A DNA stretch of 64,000 bases from Neoceratodus forsteri. Lineage: Eukaryota; Chordata; Ceratodontiformes; Ceratodontidae. Shown here piece after piece: positions 53,761 through 63,635 of the stretch; within the stretch, counting starts at the first letter, position 1; every line of letters starts with the position of its first letter. The position numbers were made by a program, and so were the translations under genes. The notes below the pieces were generated by a model. The model was not told where the DNA came from. It saw nothing but the letters and a program-made list of their open reading frames with translations, and made no database searches. Location: assembly GCA_016271365.2 (NCBI GenBank), contig CM057451.1:494253501-494317500 (forward strand), in the 5' to 3' direction.

Positions 53761-53976
53761 CCCTTTGCAAACTGTGTGAGAGGCCTTTCAGCATCATGCA
53801 ATTCTGCTTAAAGTTGGATCAGCATAACATTCTGTGGTGATTTGCATATACAGCCCATGATGCTTTGCATTGTGGGGGCATGTGTGATTTTGTATTTTCT
53901 TGAAACTTGGCTTCCCAGCCAAACGCCCCTTGGGGTAACCCTTGCCTCAGTGTTTACGCACAGAGGTTATTTGTCT

Positions 53977-53987
53977 TATAAGTACAT
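53977..53987 (+). repeat. 11-bp duplication, right copy
   Basis: Exact repeat of 52,802-52,812. Confidence 0.8.
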
Positions 53988-54565
53988 TCTGTCTGCTGAA
54001 CGTACGGTGGAATTTGTGTTTCCTGACTGTCCGGTGGACAGAAAGTGAGATATTTTGAGACACCTTACGAATAGAAGGATCCCACCATATGCATGGGATT
54101 CTTTATGGTTAAACAATTATGGGAGATTGGGAGTCAAGGGTAATAATAAACATAAGCAATTATCGGACAGGTATTGCCCTAGGCCTGACTGGGCAGATTT
54201 TAGAAAACCAACATCACTTATTTTTGGATTGTGTGTATATAAAACCATTTTGGTAGTTTCTGGCAGACCATTGGAATGAGACTGGATTCAGGGATACTGA
54301 TTACTCTACCATAATGTTTGGTCCCTTACAAAATATGTTTGTTAAGTATAACTGCGATACCGTTTATGTAATTTTATGTATCATACGATTTCATATTTGG
54401 CAATCTAGGTGTATGTGGATTTTGCAACAGAAATTCATTTCCCATGTTGAATTGCTTGCTAATATTTGTAAAGCCATTAAGAGACTGATGCAATGTGATT
54501 TTGACCACGGTTCAGGTGAACAATCTAAATGTCTCTGGATCAACTGTATTGCACGGCCTGATTGA
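53988..54565 (+). pseudogene. Tx1-clade ORF2p, C-terminal part
   Basis: The frames give SAERTVEFVFPDCPVDRK (53,995-54,048), then pieces ending with SLIFGLCVYKTI (54,210) and a last open stretch FHIWQSRCMWILQQKF (54,390-54,565). The pattern of a Cys/His segment (FGLCVYKT, a degraded FLDC) followed by a W-Q-SRC helix resembles the end of Tx1-clade ORF2. Assignment depends on its position downstream of the reverse transcriptase and upstream of the T-rich 3' UTR with AATAAA. Confidence 0.6.
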
Positions 54566-54670
54566 TGTATTTTATTTTTTTTCTTTTTGTTTCTGTTTTT
54601 GCTCAGTATGAATATTGATTTATTGCTTTTTATTTCTGTTTTGCCTGTATTGAAGTCCACTTTCACAATA
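54566..54670 (+). other. 3' UTR of the first Tx1 element
   Basis: T-rich sequence after the last ORF2 stop, ending in CACAATAAA, an apparent polyadenylation signal placed at the very end. No poly(A) run follows. Confidence 0.6.
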
Positions 54671-54690
54671 AAATTCCCCTACTCTCCTGT
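54671..54690 (+). repeat. 17-bp junction repeat and small hairpin
   Basis: AAATTCCCCTACTCTCC (54,671-54,687) is identical to 43,191-43,207. Here it continues as TGTAGGGG, so CCCCTAC (54,676-54,682) and GTAGGGG (54,689-54,695) can form a 7-bp stem with a 6-base loop. The same place at 43,197 has CCCCT facing AGGGG. Confidence 0.75.
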
Positions 54691-54741
54691 AGGGGAACCT
54701 CTGGCCTGAGTGGTGGCCACTTGTGGTGAGACAGCAGAGAG

Positions 54742-55521
54742 AATGGAGGTTCATGAGATGGAGGAGCTGGTCTCTCCTTCGATGGATTCTATTACGGATC
54801 CAGAAGTTTTCTTTGATGCAAATGGAGTGGATGTAGTTATGGATGGTAAACAGATGCCAGCTAAGGAGGTATCTGAGGACCCGATGGTTAATCGACATCA
54901 AGAACCTGAGACACCCTTGATAGATAATGCAGCAATGCCAGAAAAAGAAATCTTGATGGAGGGTGCATCAGCAGAGCTATAACTGTTATTATCAGAGGAG
55001 GAGGCTCACTTTAAAGTGTGACAGAGTGAACTGCATGCCACTATCGCAGCAGCAGTGCAGCGGCAGACACACACATGGAACAGGCCGAGAAGCCAGAGGT
55101 GACAGTACAGCTGCCAGATGCTGACATGGCAGCTCCCGGGTCAGCACAACAGCAGGCACTTTCTAGCGCAGATGCGAGCAGCAGCCGGGATGTACAGCAA
55201 GGGATTCAGCAACCATTTGCATTTGCTACAGGTATAGGACATTCTCCTTTATTTGTGTTTGCTGGCAATTTATTTAAGTATAATGAGGGGGAGCCTTGCC
55301 GGAATGACAATTTCGGACAATACAGAGCCCTGCCTAAGATGAGGCTCCGAACAAGAAAACCCAGTAGGTCCACAAGAAAGCACCTTAGACCCAGCAACTT
55401 GGTCAGTGGATAAGGCTCTGAAAGCAGCTGGCTGGGAGAAACTATAAAAACTGGTAATTGGGTTTCTGGCTCTATGAATTTTTCCATGACTGCTCTTAAC
55501 ACTTCTGTAAACAGTGAAACA
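54742..55521 (+). pseudogene. Tx1-clade ORF1p, N-terminal part (second copy)
   Basis: ATG at 54,743 opens MEVHEMEELVSPSMDSI; the frame is open to 54,982, then continues after a stop with WNRPRSQR-like text in other frames (EQAEKPEVTVQLPDADMAAP, 55,075 onward). It is acidic and Gln/Ser-rich, as expected for the disordered N-terminus of Tx1-type ORF1. It is cut at 55,522 by the L1; the last text before the L1 is SMNFSMTALNTSVNS, and it resumes at 61,868. Confidence 0.65.
55510..55521 (+). repeat. Target-site duplication, left copy (L1 at 55,522)
   Basis: AACAGTGAAACA here and AACAGTGGAACA at 61,868-61,879, one mismatch in twelve. Confidence 0.88.
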
Positions 55522-55681
55522 GGAGTCACGTGATGCAGTGTGCTGGGTAGGATGCCTCTATGCTTGCTCTGACCTACCGCCTGTTAATTATCGCTAAAAA
55601 CCCCGTTTCACGGTGTTTTCCACTGCAGATCGCCTGTCTGTTATCTTCCTGAATGTATTGTGCCCTCGATAAAAGAAGTCG

Positions 55682-56537
55682 ATGGACGAAGAGATGCGGA
55701 AAATTGCTTCCAAACACACACCTCCTGCTACGCCCGAGAAGGCCTCTAAGAAAGCCAGGGCCTCCTCCCCTGCAATCCTCGCTGCCTGCTACTACTGAGA
55801 GCCCTGACACTGATCTTCTCACCCTTTCGAGATTTCTAGAGGAGTTTCAGCCTTTCAAGGCTGAAATGCAGAATATGGCAGGAGAAATAAAAGGTATCTC
55901 CAGCACCCTTGAGGAGCTCTCTAAGAAGATTGCTGATAATGAAGCTTGCATACATTCCGTTGAAAGGAAACAGGGTAAAGCAGAACTGGAGCTTGTGGCC
56001 CTGAGGCAAAGACTAGCGAAAATGCAGAACAAGGTGGAAGATTTGGAGGGGCCCAGTCACCTCAATAATGCGGTAATCATTGGTTTGCCCCAAGGTGAAG
56101 AGGGTTCAGAACCCATTAAGTTTATCAGAAAGTTTGTGGAGAAGGTGGCAGGCCCTTCCCCTTTGGTGCGAGCTACACAATAGAAAGAGCTCACCAGGCA
56201 CTACGCCTCCTCGCTGGACCCCCCAGGTCATTTATATTTCTTCTTAAACTTCCAGGAGCAACAGCATTTTCTATATAAGGTCAAGGAAACACAAGATTTG
56301 CAATGGGAAGGTAAAAAGCTGAGAGTGGCGCAAGATTTGCCTTTACCTGTACGCCAGAAATGAGCCATGTTTCACAAGCTTGTCCTCAAGTTGATTGCCG
56401 CGGGAATCAAGTTTTGTATGGGTTTTCCTGCAAGATTTAAAGTTTGCCTGAATGGTTCCTGGGAGACCTACGAGGCAGTGGAGTCAGCTAACGCAGGGCT
56501 CAAGAAAGCGCTTCCTGATCTTTTTAAGCCTGCTTGA
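55682..56537 (+). pseudogene. L1 ORF1p, frameshifted
   Basis: ATG 55,682 opens MDEEMRKIASKHTPPATPEK, a basic N-terminus. After a frameshift near 55,770, the coiled coil is clear (SRFLEEFQPFKAEMQNMAGE, ISSTLEELSKKI, to about 56,040). The RRM starts LNNAVIIGLPQGEEGSEP (56,065-56,180). After a stop at 56,181, the C-terminal domain continues as ERAHQALRLLAGPPRSFIF, then LRVAQDLPLPVRQK (near 56,320), and PDLFKPA with the stop at 56,535. Coiled coil, RRM and CTD are the standard order for vertebrate L1 ORF1p, the trimeric RNA chaperone of the particle. Confidence 0.88.
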
Positions 56538-57864
56538 GAGTCGGCCTGGTGTTGGGAGCCATGCTAAGTTTTTCAGTGGTGGTGTAATTCAGCGGATGCA
56601 AATTATATTTCTCTATTCTGTCTCTGGGACTATGTTGGTCATTAACTATTTATCTGGCTATTTAATTCCAAGCTGAAGCTCTCGAGAAGGGTCTTCGTGC
56701 TGACAGATTAATGGACATCGTGTTTCCGATCTGGTTTTCTTTCTCAGGACTGTTTAATTTTGTTGACTCTCATAATATTGACTCTGGTCTAGTCTAGTCT
56801 CATTTCGTATTCATCTGGGGTTACTATGTTCAAGTTAAATTTTACTCTGTCAGATCTGGCAATTCACTTTTTCAAGGGCGATGTCTTGATCCCAAGGTTT
56901 GGGGGGGGAGGGGCAACGCTCAGTTTTCTGTGTTTACAATGCGAATCTGTCTGTGGCTGCAGTCCCTTTCTGGTTTCGTTTTCATGGTCTGTTTTTTCTA
57001 GGTTTCCCTCTCTTTCTCATTCACTGTTGCCACTAGGTGATAAAAATGGCTAGCTTGTATATTAGGTGTAGATTCTGCAGCCATAGACAGATGGCGATAT
57101 CAGGTTTATCGTATGCTGTAAGGGACGTTGGTCTGCTCCTTCTGAACAACCCTCATCGAGTGCTGTTTATGGAGGACTCCTCATCTCCCTTTTCAAATTT
57201 CTACTAATGAAGCGAGATGGTTATTGCCTCTGGTCTCAGAAACATGATCGGGACAGCGGCCCAGGAGCCCTTAAGTTTCTCCTATAATAAAGCAGGCAGT
57301 AATGGCCCACTTTCCCGGCTGTTCACCTCCATTATTCGAGGGTTGTGCCGCAAGAGGGCATCTGTGTTTACTATTTTTATGTCTGATGCAAGTGTTATAC
57401 ACACTTTACCCTCTGTGAATCAGGTAGTAGCATGGTTCATGAGGACTCTGTAGGGAGAATTATTTTCTTTACGGGTTTGTGCAGACAATTTCTTTACACT
57501 AGTTAGTAATGATGACAATTTATAAGAACGATGGAGGTACTACTCTCTATGGAGTGTTCTGTTTATAAAGGGGTAGTGTTCTGGTTTTCTGGTTCACGAG
57601 GGCGGGGAGGTTGGAGGGAGAGGTTTTTTTCAGTTAGCCGATCATCATGTACCATGCAAAAGGTGGGTGGGCGTGGGAGGAGGGGGGTCAGGGTTTATGG
57701 GGTGCCTGGGGAGTTTCAGAGGGGTGATTGGGGGGATGGATTTAGTGATGGCAGGGGTGGGGGGGAGGTAGAACAACCCAGCGCATATCTTGCTTGGAGA
57801 AGTATTGAGGGGAAACATAAATACATGTGGTGTTTTTGGGGATTTCTGACTGGCATCTTGAGTG
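56538..57864 (+). other. Long L1 inter-ORF region
   Basis: About 1.3 kb without coding motif; small open frames such as 56,826-57,053 and 57,531-57,872 have no recognisable domain. It has a G-rich block before ORF2 (GGTGGGTGGGCGTGGGAGG near 57,663, GGCAGGGGTGGGGGGG near 57,751), as in the sister copy at 15,754-16,967. Confidence 0.6.
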
Positions 57865-60800
57865 ATGGTTAGAAATATCTACTTTATCAGTTGGAATGTT
57901 AAAGGGGCAAGGCATAGGACTAAGCAATATAAAATCCTGAAACATATAAACCATCTGAAGGCAGAAATTATATTTTTGCAGGAGACGCATTTGCTTATGA
58001 GGGAGGCTGACAAAATGAGACGGCAGCAAATTGGGCAGCTGTTTGCGGTGGAGGGCACGATCCATAGCAGAGGGGTTATGATCCTTTTGCATAGGTCAGT
58101 TCCGTTCAAACCTCTCCAAGTTATACCTGATCCTTCCAGCAGATTTTTGTTTGTAAAGGCAGACTGCTATACCTTGATATTGTCTTGGCGTTATTTATGC
58201 TCTAATGTAGATTCCCAGTTTTTGTCCAGATAATGGAAGCCCTAACTCCATTTTTGGATATCCCCATGGTTATAGGGGGTGACTTCAATCTCATTTTTGA
58301 TCAGCCTCTTGACAGGTCAGGCCAGTCCCGTCAAGGTCTTTCCCCAGCACAAAGAGCTTTTAGGGACCTGTTGGACTCTATAGGTCTTTGTGATATATGG
58401 CTTGTATTACATCCTAGTACAAGGGAATATACTTATGTTTCCCCAGTCCATGCAACTTCCTCGAGGATTGATTATATCCTTATTTCTCAATCTCTATTAT
58501 CTGGGGTCATAAGCTCTAGTATTGTTTCAGGGCCCCTGTCGGATCACTCTGTGGTCACCTGCCAAACAACCCTAGCATCGCTGCCCAATAAAGGGGGCAG
58601 GTGGAAGTTGAATAATCAAATTCTGAAGGAGCCAAAGATGGTTCAATATATAATATCCCAAATAGAGCAGTTTATTGCCTCCAATTCTAACTCTGTGGAG
58701 AAGCCCGATATGATATGGGGTGCTTGTAAAGCATATTTAAGGGGGATTATAATCGGCCTAACATCGAAAAGGAAAAAAGAGGGGGCATCTCGGATCTCTG
58801 ATCTTCTCTCTCAGATTAGGGGCATGGAGATGGTCCTCTCTCCATCCTCTTCTGAGACATTTAAACAAGAATTAAGGAAGCTGAGAGAAGCCTACCTAGC
58901 AATGTTATCGGAGCAAGCCGAATCTGCTATTTTGAAAACAACAGCGGTATATACTGATCAGGGTGAGAAGGCTGGCAAAATGTTGGCACTGCGTATTAAG
59001 CAACAGGAGTCCACTAGATTTATTCCTGCAGTCCATTCCTCCAAAGATAATTCCCTTAAGGTCTCGCCCTCAGAGATAGCAGAGGAGTTCACAAATTATT
59101 TCCAGAACTTATATGGCCCTATGGTTAATTCCCCATCTAAGGAGAGACTTCTTGAATGTCTGAGTGATTTACAATTGCCAGCTCTCTCACAATCCCAGCA
59201 GAAAGTTTTGGAGTCTCCTATCTCTGAGGGTGAGATTGAAAGGTTAATTAAATCTCTCCCATCTGACAAATCTCCGGGCCCTGACGGGTTTACCTCCAAC
59301 TTTTACAAAGTTTTCTCTAAGCAACTGATTACCATTTTGCTGCCACTTTTTCAGGCTATTCTCTCCGGTCAAGTATCCGATCCCTCCCTTTTTGAAGCGC
59401 TGATTGTTTTGTTGCCTAAGCTGGATAGGCCGTCCGATCTGGTCTCCAGTTACAGGCCGATCTCCCTTCTTAACCATGATATTAAAATCCTGGCAAGACT
59501 ATTAGCCAACCGTTTGGAGGCAGTACTTCCCTTTTTAATCGGGGCAGATCAAGTTGGCTTTATGAAAGGTAGATCCTCTGTGGATCATCTGAGGGCCCTG
59601 TCTCATGTCTTCTCAGAATCCAAGGATGCTCCGCATCCAATGGTCCTGATTTCGTTGGATGCTGAGAAGGCGTTCAACAGAGTCCATTGGGATTACCTGT
59701 TTGCTACGATGGAAGTTTTTGGTCTTCCTACGAAATTCCGGAATTGGGTTAGCTCTCTATACAAGTTCCCCTCTGCTAGAATTTCATGTAATGGGGTTAT
59801 CTCCACCCCTTCAAATTACATGTAGGGACCAGACAGGGGTGTCCCTTATCCCCCCTTCTCTTTAATATCTACCTAAAGACTCTTATCAGGAGACTGTCTG
59901 GCACCCAGGGCATCTCGGTATCTCTCTCGGGGAGCAGGTGGTTAAAGTGGCGGCCTATGCAGATGACCTTCTGCTACAGGTAACCCATCCACTCATATCT
60001 ATTCCCGTTATTCTGAAGTTAATAGATGACTTCAGTAAGGTCTCGAATTATAAATCCAATGTAGGTAAGACTGTGGTTTTTCCTTTTAACCACAGGGTAC
60101 ATAAACAGGACATTATTGAGTTTGGGCTCACGTGGAAGTCCGATTATATTAAATATCTGGGGCTCCTTCTCACTTGGAACATGGCACGGCTAAGACAACT
60201 CAATATTGATGCACTGGTACATAAAATAGATCTAGACCTCCGTCGGTGGACTTTACTCCCTCTCTCTCTTTGGGGCAGAATTAACCTAATCAAAATGAAC
60301 GAATTTCCTCGTTTATTCTACTACCTTAACATGCTAAACATATGGCTCCCCCTGGCCTGGGTTAAAAAAATGCATAGCATGATCTCTACCTTTATATGGG
60401 GCGACAAGAAGGCTAGGATGGCTTTCCATAAGTTAGAGGCTCCGAAGGCTAAAGGAGGGTTAAGACTTCCCCATATTGGGCTCTATTACTGAGCCAGTCA
60501 GGCCAATAAATATCTCAGATGGCTGACCGTGGACCAACAATCCGTGGCCACCACTTATATCCCGACTTGGTTAGCTGTAGAGTCTGCTGCCATTAGAAAA
60601 CATGGCCTCTCTCCAGCTGCGTTACTATACACCAAGGTTAGTTCTTTACCTGAATCTCTACGTAGCTCCCCTATTGCCGTCTCAATCAGGGTTCATACTC
60701 AATTGTGTGCTTTTCTGAAGTATAAAAATCTCAAGGATTTATCTCAACCTGTTATAGGCAACCCTAATTTTTCACTGGACGGTAAGCTTCTCTCACCTAG

Positions 60801-61560
60801 TTGGATCTCTCAGATAAGAAACTGCCATCTAGATGACTTTATGTTATCCGATAGGCAATGGTGCTCTTCTGCTGGCATTATGCACACGTTTATGTTACCT
60901 CACACAGCAATTTTTAAGATTTTTCTATTTCGCCACTTACTGGTTAAGGTAATGGGTCCAGTCCCCCCTCCTGCTCCCAATATCAGTTTTCAGGCTACCC
61001 TTACGGAGTTGGCGGGTTCGCCTCATGCTGTGTCTGCAATATATACTGCTCTGTTTACCTGGGCTTACTCTGATAATTATGCTCCTGTCTCCTTTTGGGC
61101 CTCTCTCTTTCAGGGCAGAGATATGGATTGGTCTCTCTTGTGGCAAAGTTGTCATAAGTTCCTTAAGCAGGACAGACTTAGATTAACACAATTCAAAATT
61201 TTGCATAACATTTATTATTCTCTGCAGAGGCTTGCCAGACAGAGTCTGATGTCTTCCCCTCTTTGCACAAGATGCCAGTCTCAAGAAGGTGACCTCCTTC
61301 ATATTTTCTGGAGTTGTCCTAAAATCACCCCACTTTGGACCATGATTAATCAGCGTGCTGATCCTCTTTTGGGGCTCTCAGAATTGTTCACCCTCGAAAT
61401 ATGTCTTCTCGGGGATTTCTCCTCTATTTTGGTGGTGAACAGGAGGTATCACATAGCATTGATGTCGATGTCTGTTAAAAAGGTGGTGTTGAGGCACTGG
61501 AAGGACATGGCGGTACCATCTTATGTTGATTGGCTTCAGGAATTGTTGGCGAACCTCTGA
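57865..61560 (+). pseudogene. L1 ORF2p (endonuclease, reverse transcriptase, Cys-rich C-terminus), nearly intact
   Basis: ATG 57,865 opens MVRNIYFISWNVKGARH, then IIFLQETHLL (endonuclease). After a frameshift near 58,200: VIGGDFNLIFDQPLDR, SRIDYILISQ and PLSDHSVVTC with SDH intact (58,270-58,560). Reverse transcriptase: SDKSPGPDGFTSNFYK, SYRPISLLNHDIKILARLL, FMKGRSSVDHLRAL and SLDAEKAFNRVHWDYLF (to 59,700), then a frameshift near 59,820, [17 protein letters not shown] and [11 protein letters not shown] (59,830-59,985). The C-terminal region has one TGA (about 60,490, where the sister copy has Trp) and ends with CTRCQSQEGDLLHIFWSCP. Motif A has FNRV where FDRV is usual. Catalytic YADD is intact. 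Confidence 0.93.
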
Positions 61561-61836
61561 ACAGAGAGGACCATTGCCAGTCTATACAACAAACTGGAAA
61601 AGTTTGACAAGATCTGGGGCCCACTGCAGACTCTTTATGCACTGCAGGCCTAAGTACTATCAGGTTATATTCTCTGGTGTTGTGCTAAAAGAGTACCAAT
61701 GCGCTGGGTTGTTTGGGGTGAGTATTGGATTGGGTGGGTAGGGGGGTGGGGGAGAGCGAATCATTTTGTATTTTGTGTCTGCCCTTTGGGGTTTATGATG
61801 TACTCCACCATGATTCGTTCTCTATAATGGAAACTT

Positions 61837-61867
61837 TAATAAAATTTGAATTATAAAAAAAACCAAA
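61837..61867 (+). terminator. L1 polyadenylation signal and decayed poly(A)
   Basis: AATAAA at 61,839-61,844 is followed after about 10 bases by an A-rich tail interrupted by CC. The right duplication follows at 61,868. Confidence 0.8.
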
Positions 61868-61879
61868 AACAGTGGAACA
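61868..61879 (+). repeat. Target-site duplication, right copy (L1 at 55,522)
   Basis: AACAGTGGAACA, one mismatch from the left copy. Tx1 ORF1 coding resumes through it. Confidence 0.88.
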
Positions 61880-62211
61880 GTTTACTCCCTAAACAAAAAA
61901 TGCACACCTGCGGATTGGGGATCAGAGATGGATGTCTCTTCCTCACTGCATGTACCAGCAGGCTTGGAACTGACGCAAAATCTGATATTAGCCATGGAAC
62001 ACACGCTTGTCTCTCGGCCTAAGGGCACAGAGCCAGTTGGTAGCCACACTCAAAGGCCTACCACATTGGATGATGACAGGGATGATGCAAGGGGTCCAGA
62101 GACTGCAAGAACTTATGCGTCTTTATTAAAGCTCCAGTTTTTCCGGTGAAATGCTACAATGCAATAAGACTAATCTACAAAGGGGGTTTGGATAAATTTC
62201 CATATTGCAAG
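61880..62211 (+). pseudogene. Tx1-clade ORF1p, middle part (second copy)
   Basis: The frame after the L1 gives CTPADWGSEMDVSSSLHVP (61,900 onward), then an open stretch from ATG 61,928 that ends with ARTYASLLK. A +1 shift near 62,128 leads to APVFPVKCYNAIRLIYKGG and LDKFPYCKH, matching VVRLLYKGGLENTP in the first copy. The SINE then interrupts after YCKH. Confidence 0.75.
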
Positions 62212-62220
62212 CATGTTTTT

Positions 62221-62434
62221 GTTTTTTTATTTATTTAGTTGTTTAACCAGGAGTAGCACACTAAGCTGAAAGCTTTTTTACAGGTGCGACCTGGGAGCAC
62301 AGAGAAGTTAAGTGATTTGCTCAGGGTCACACAGTATGCAAGTGGAAGCTGTGGGATTCAAACCCAGGTCTGGTCTGCTGGATGTCACCAGATTTGCAGC
62401 TCAGAGCCTTAAATCGCTGCACTATATTGCCTAC
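62221..62434 (-). mobile_element. tRNA-headed SINE, complete copy, minus strand
   Basis: On the minus strand: head TATAGTGCAGCGATTTAAGG (A box), CTGGGTTTGAATCCC (B box), core TGTGTGACCCTGAGCAAATC and ACTTAACTTCTCTGTGC, then AGCTTAGTGTGCTACTCCTG, GTTAAACAACTAAATAAATA tail. CATGT at 62,212-62,216 and 62,436-62,440 is the likely target duplication. It lies inside Tx1 ORF1: removing it restores the order YCKH then VARVLLKGSMHF. This is the least diverged SINE in the window. Confidence 0.9.
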
Positions 62435-63557
62435 CCATGTGGCTAGAGTCTTATTGAAAGGTTCCATGCACTTCACTCCTGTGGAAATTCATGCTTTAAT
62501 TCATGTGTCTGGGGAACCTGTTTTTGATATTAGCTTTAAACAGGGGAGTGGATTACAGAAGTTCTGGTCACTTCATCACACTCTGAAAACATCTCCTTTA
62601 TGGTCACCCTTTGAAGTGGTCCCATTAACTAAACCTGCTCACTGCATGATAACTGTACTGTTTCAGAATGAGGGGGTGAGTGTTACGGACTTGGTCTACT
62701 GGCTTAAGCAAAAGCGTACTGTCCAGGGTAACCTGGAACCAATCTTTTACAAAGATCATATTTGGACTGGGGGGTGGAGGGTCCAGGTGATTCTAAACAC
62801 CTCTTTTACAGGGTTGATACATCTGCCAAATTGTTTTTTTCTAGGGAAAGTCAGAGGGGTATTATTTTATGCGGGTCAGCCAAAGGCCTGTTATCATTGT
62901 GGTTCTACAGGACATTTTAGTAGCATGTCTGATAGGCTCAAGTGCATGAATTGTAATGAACTAGGCCACACCTCAGATTTATGTAAAAATGACCACGTAT
63001 GCAACTTATGTGACATGAAGGGACACACTTACCATTCCTGCCCCTCATCTGCCCACAATCAGGTAGATCAAGCAGATTGGGATGAACAGAGAGTCACAAT
63101 AGCTCTGGCACAATGCACCAACACTCAATGTGCTGCACTCAGGCCCAAAGATGCACCCTTAGGGGCGACAGAGTTTGGTGGTCACATTCCAATAGGGTCT
63201 GTCCCTGGTTTGGTAATGCAGGATGCCCCACCTCAATCAGAGCTGCCTCAGGGGGAGCCTCACACTGTGGTGCCACAAATGCACAGAGAAGAACAGGATC
63301 CCTTAGAAATGCATAAGGACGATGAAGGTATGCCTCCACCCCAGCCCATTCCACAACCCCCCAGAGAATAGGTTTTGTGGTCCTCTAGACGCCGACAAAA
63401 TTGGCAACAACCAGTGTCTGAGATACCTAAAACATCTGAGACCCCCACGAAAAATGGGTTTGCTCCTTTACCAGTAGAAGAGGAGGGCTCAGGAAATGAG
63501 TCGGATGGTTCTTTGGCTGTCTCTTCCCTACCGGAACCCCCTACAGGACACAGTTGA
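62435..63557 (+). pseudogene. Tx1-clade ORF1p, zinc-knuckle part (second copy)
   Basis: After the SINE the frame is open from about 62,440 to a TAG at 63,369: VEIHALIHVSGEPVFDISF, MITVLFQNEGVSVTDLVYWL, GKVRGVLFYAGQPKACYHCG, then three zinc knuckles, CYHCGSTGHFSSM (last Cys lost), CMNCNELGHTSDLC and CNLCDMKGHTYHSC (62,889-63,042). A Pro-rich tail follows. After the TAG the same frame continues with WSSRRRQNWQQPVSEIPK to a stop at 63,557, so the TAG is probably a single nonsense change. The apparent start codon at 62,382 lies inside the SINE and is not the real start. Confidence 0.88.
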
Positions 63558-63635
63558 TCCCCCTCCCTCCCCACGGAAAAATATTGCTAAGCTTAAAAAC
63601 ACCAGAACCACGAGAGCTACTTCTAAGAAGCCTCC

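Larger units (their letters stand above)
52813..53976. mobile_element. Palindromic element of four hammerhead units (two inverted dimers)
   Basis: The element holds four copies of a unit of about 335-370 bp. Units 1 and 2 (52,813-53,355) carry the ribozyme on the minus strand, units 3 and 4 (53,360-53,976) on the plus strand. Shared blocks are ACATGCCCCCACAATGCAAA, GCATGGTGCCG, CACACAGTTTGCAAAGGGT and ACACTGAGGCAAGGGTTACC. The turn point is GTTAAC at 53,355-53,360. The ribozyme cores are 370 bp apart in the left dimer (52,971 and 53,341) and 335 bp apart in the right dimer. Unit sizes and the type I hammerhead resemble newt satellite 2, retrozymes and the terminal repeats of Penelope-like elements. 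No protein is encoded. Confidence 0.8.
43191..54670 (+). mobile_element. Tx1-clade LINE, first copy, interrupted in ORF2
   Basis: A Tx1-type element with a CCHC zinc-knuckle ORF1 (43,238-45,471) and an L1/Tx1-group ORF2 (45,540-48,356, resuming near 53,988-54,565). It ends in a T-rich 3' UTR with CACAATAAA at 54,664. The gap in ORF2 holds an unclassified block (48,357-52,800) and the hammerhead palindrome (52,813-53,976). Without the insertions it would be about 5.8 kb. A second Tx1-clade element starts directly at its 3' end. Confidence 0.8.
55522..61867 (+). mobile_element. Full-length L1 element, 6.3 kb
   Basis: Same family as the L1 at 14,747: both begin GGAGTCACGTGATGC. The order is 5' UTR (about 160 bp), ORF1 (55,682-56,537), a 1.3-kb inter-ORF region, ORF2 (57,865-61,560), a 3' UTR with G-rich segments (near 61,735) and AATAAA at 61,839, and a decayed poly(A). 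It is flanked by 12-bp duplications. ORF2 needs only two frameshifts and one stop to be explained, so this is the best-preserved LINE in the window. Confidence 0.93.

Noticed and set aside
62382..62440. ATG at 62,382 as the start of Tx1 ORF1
   Set aside because: It lies inside the SINE; the true ORF1 begins far upstream and is interrupted by the L1 and the SINE.
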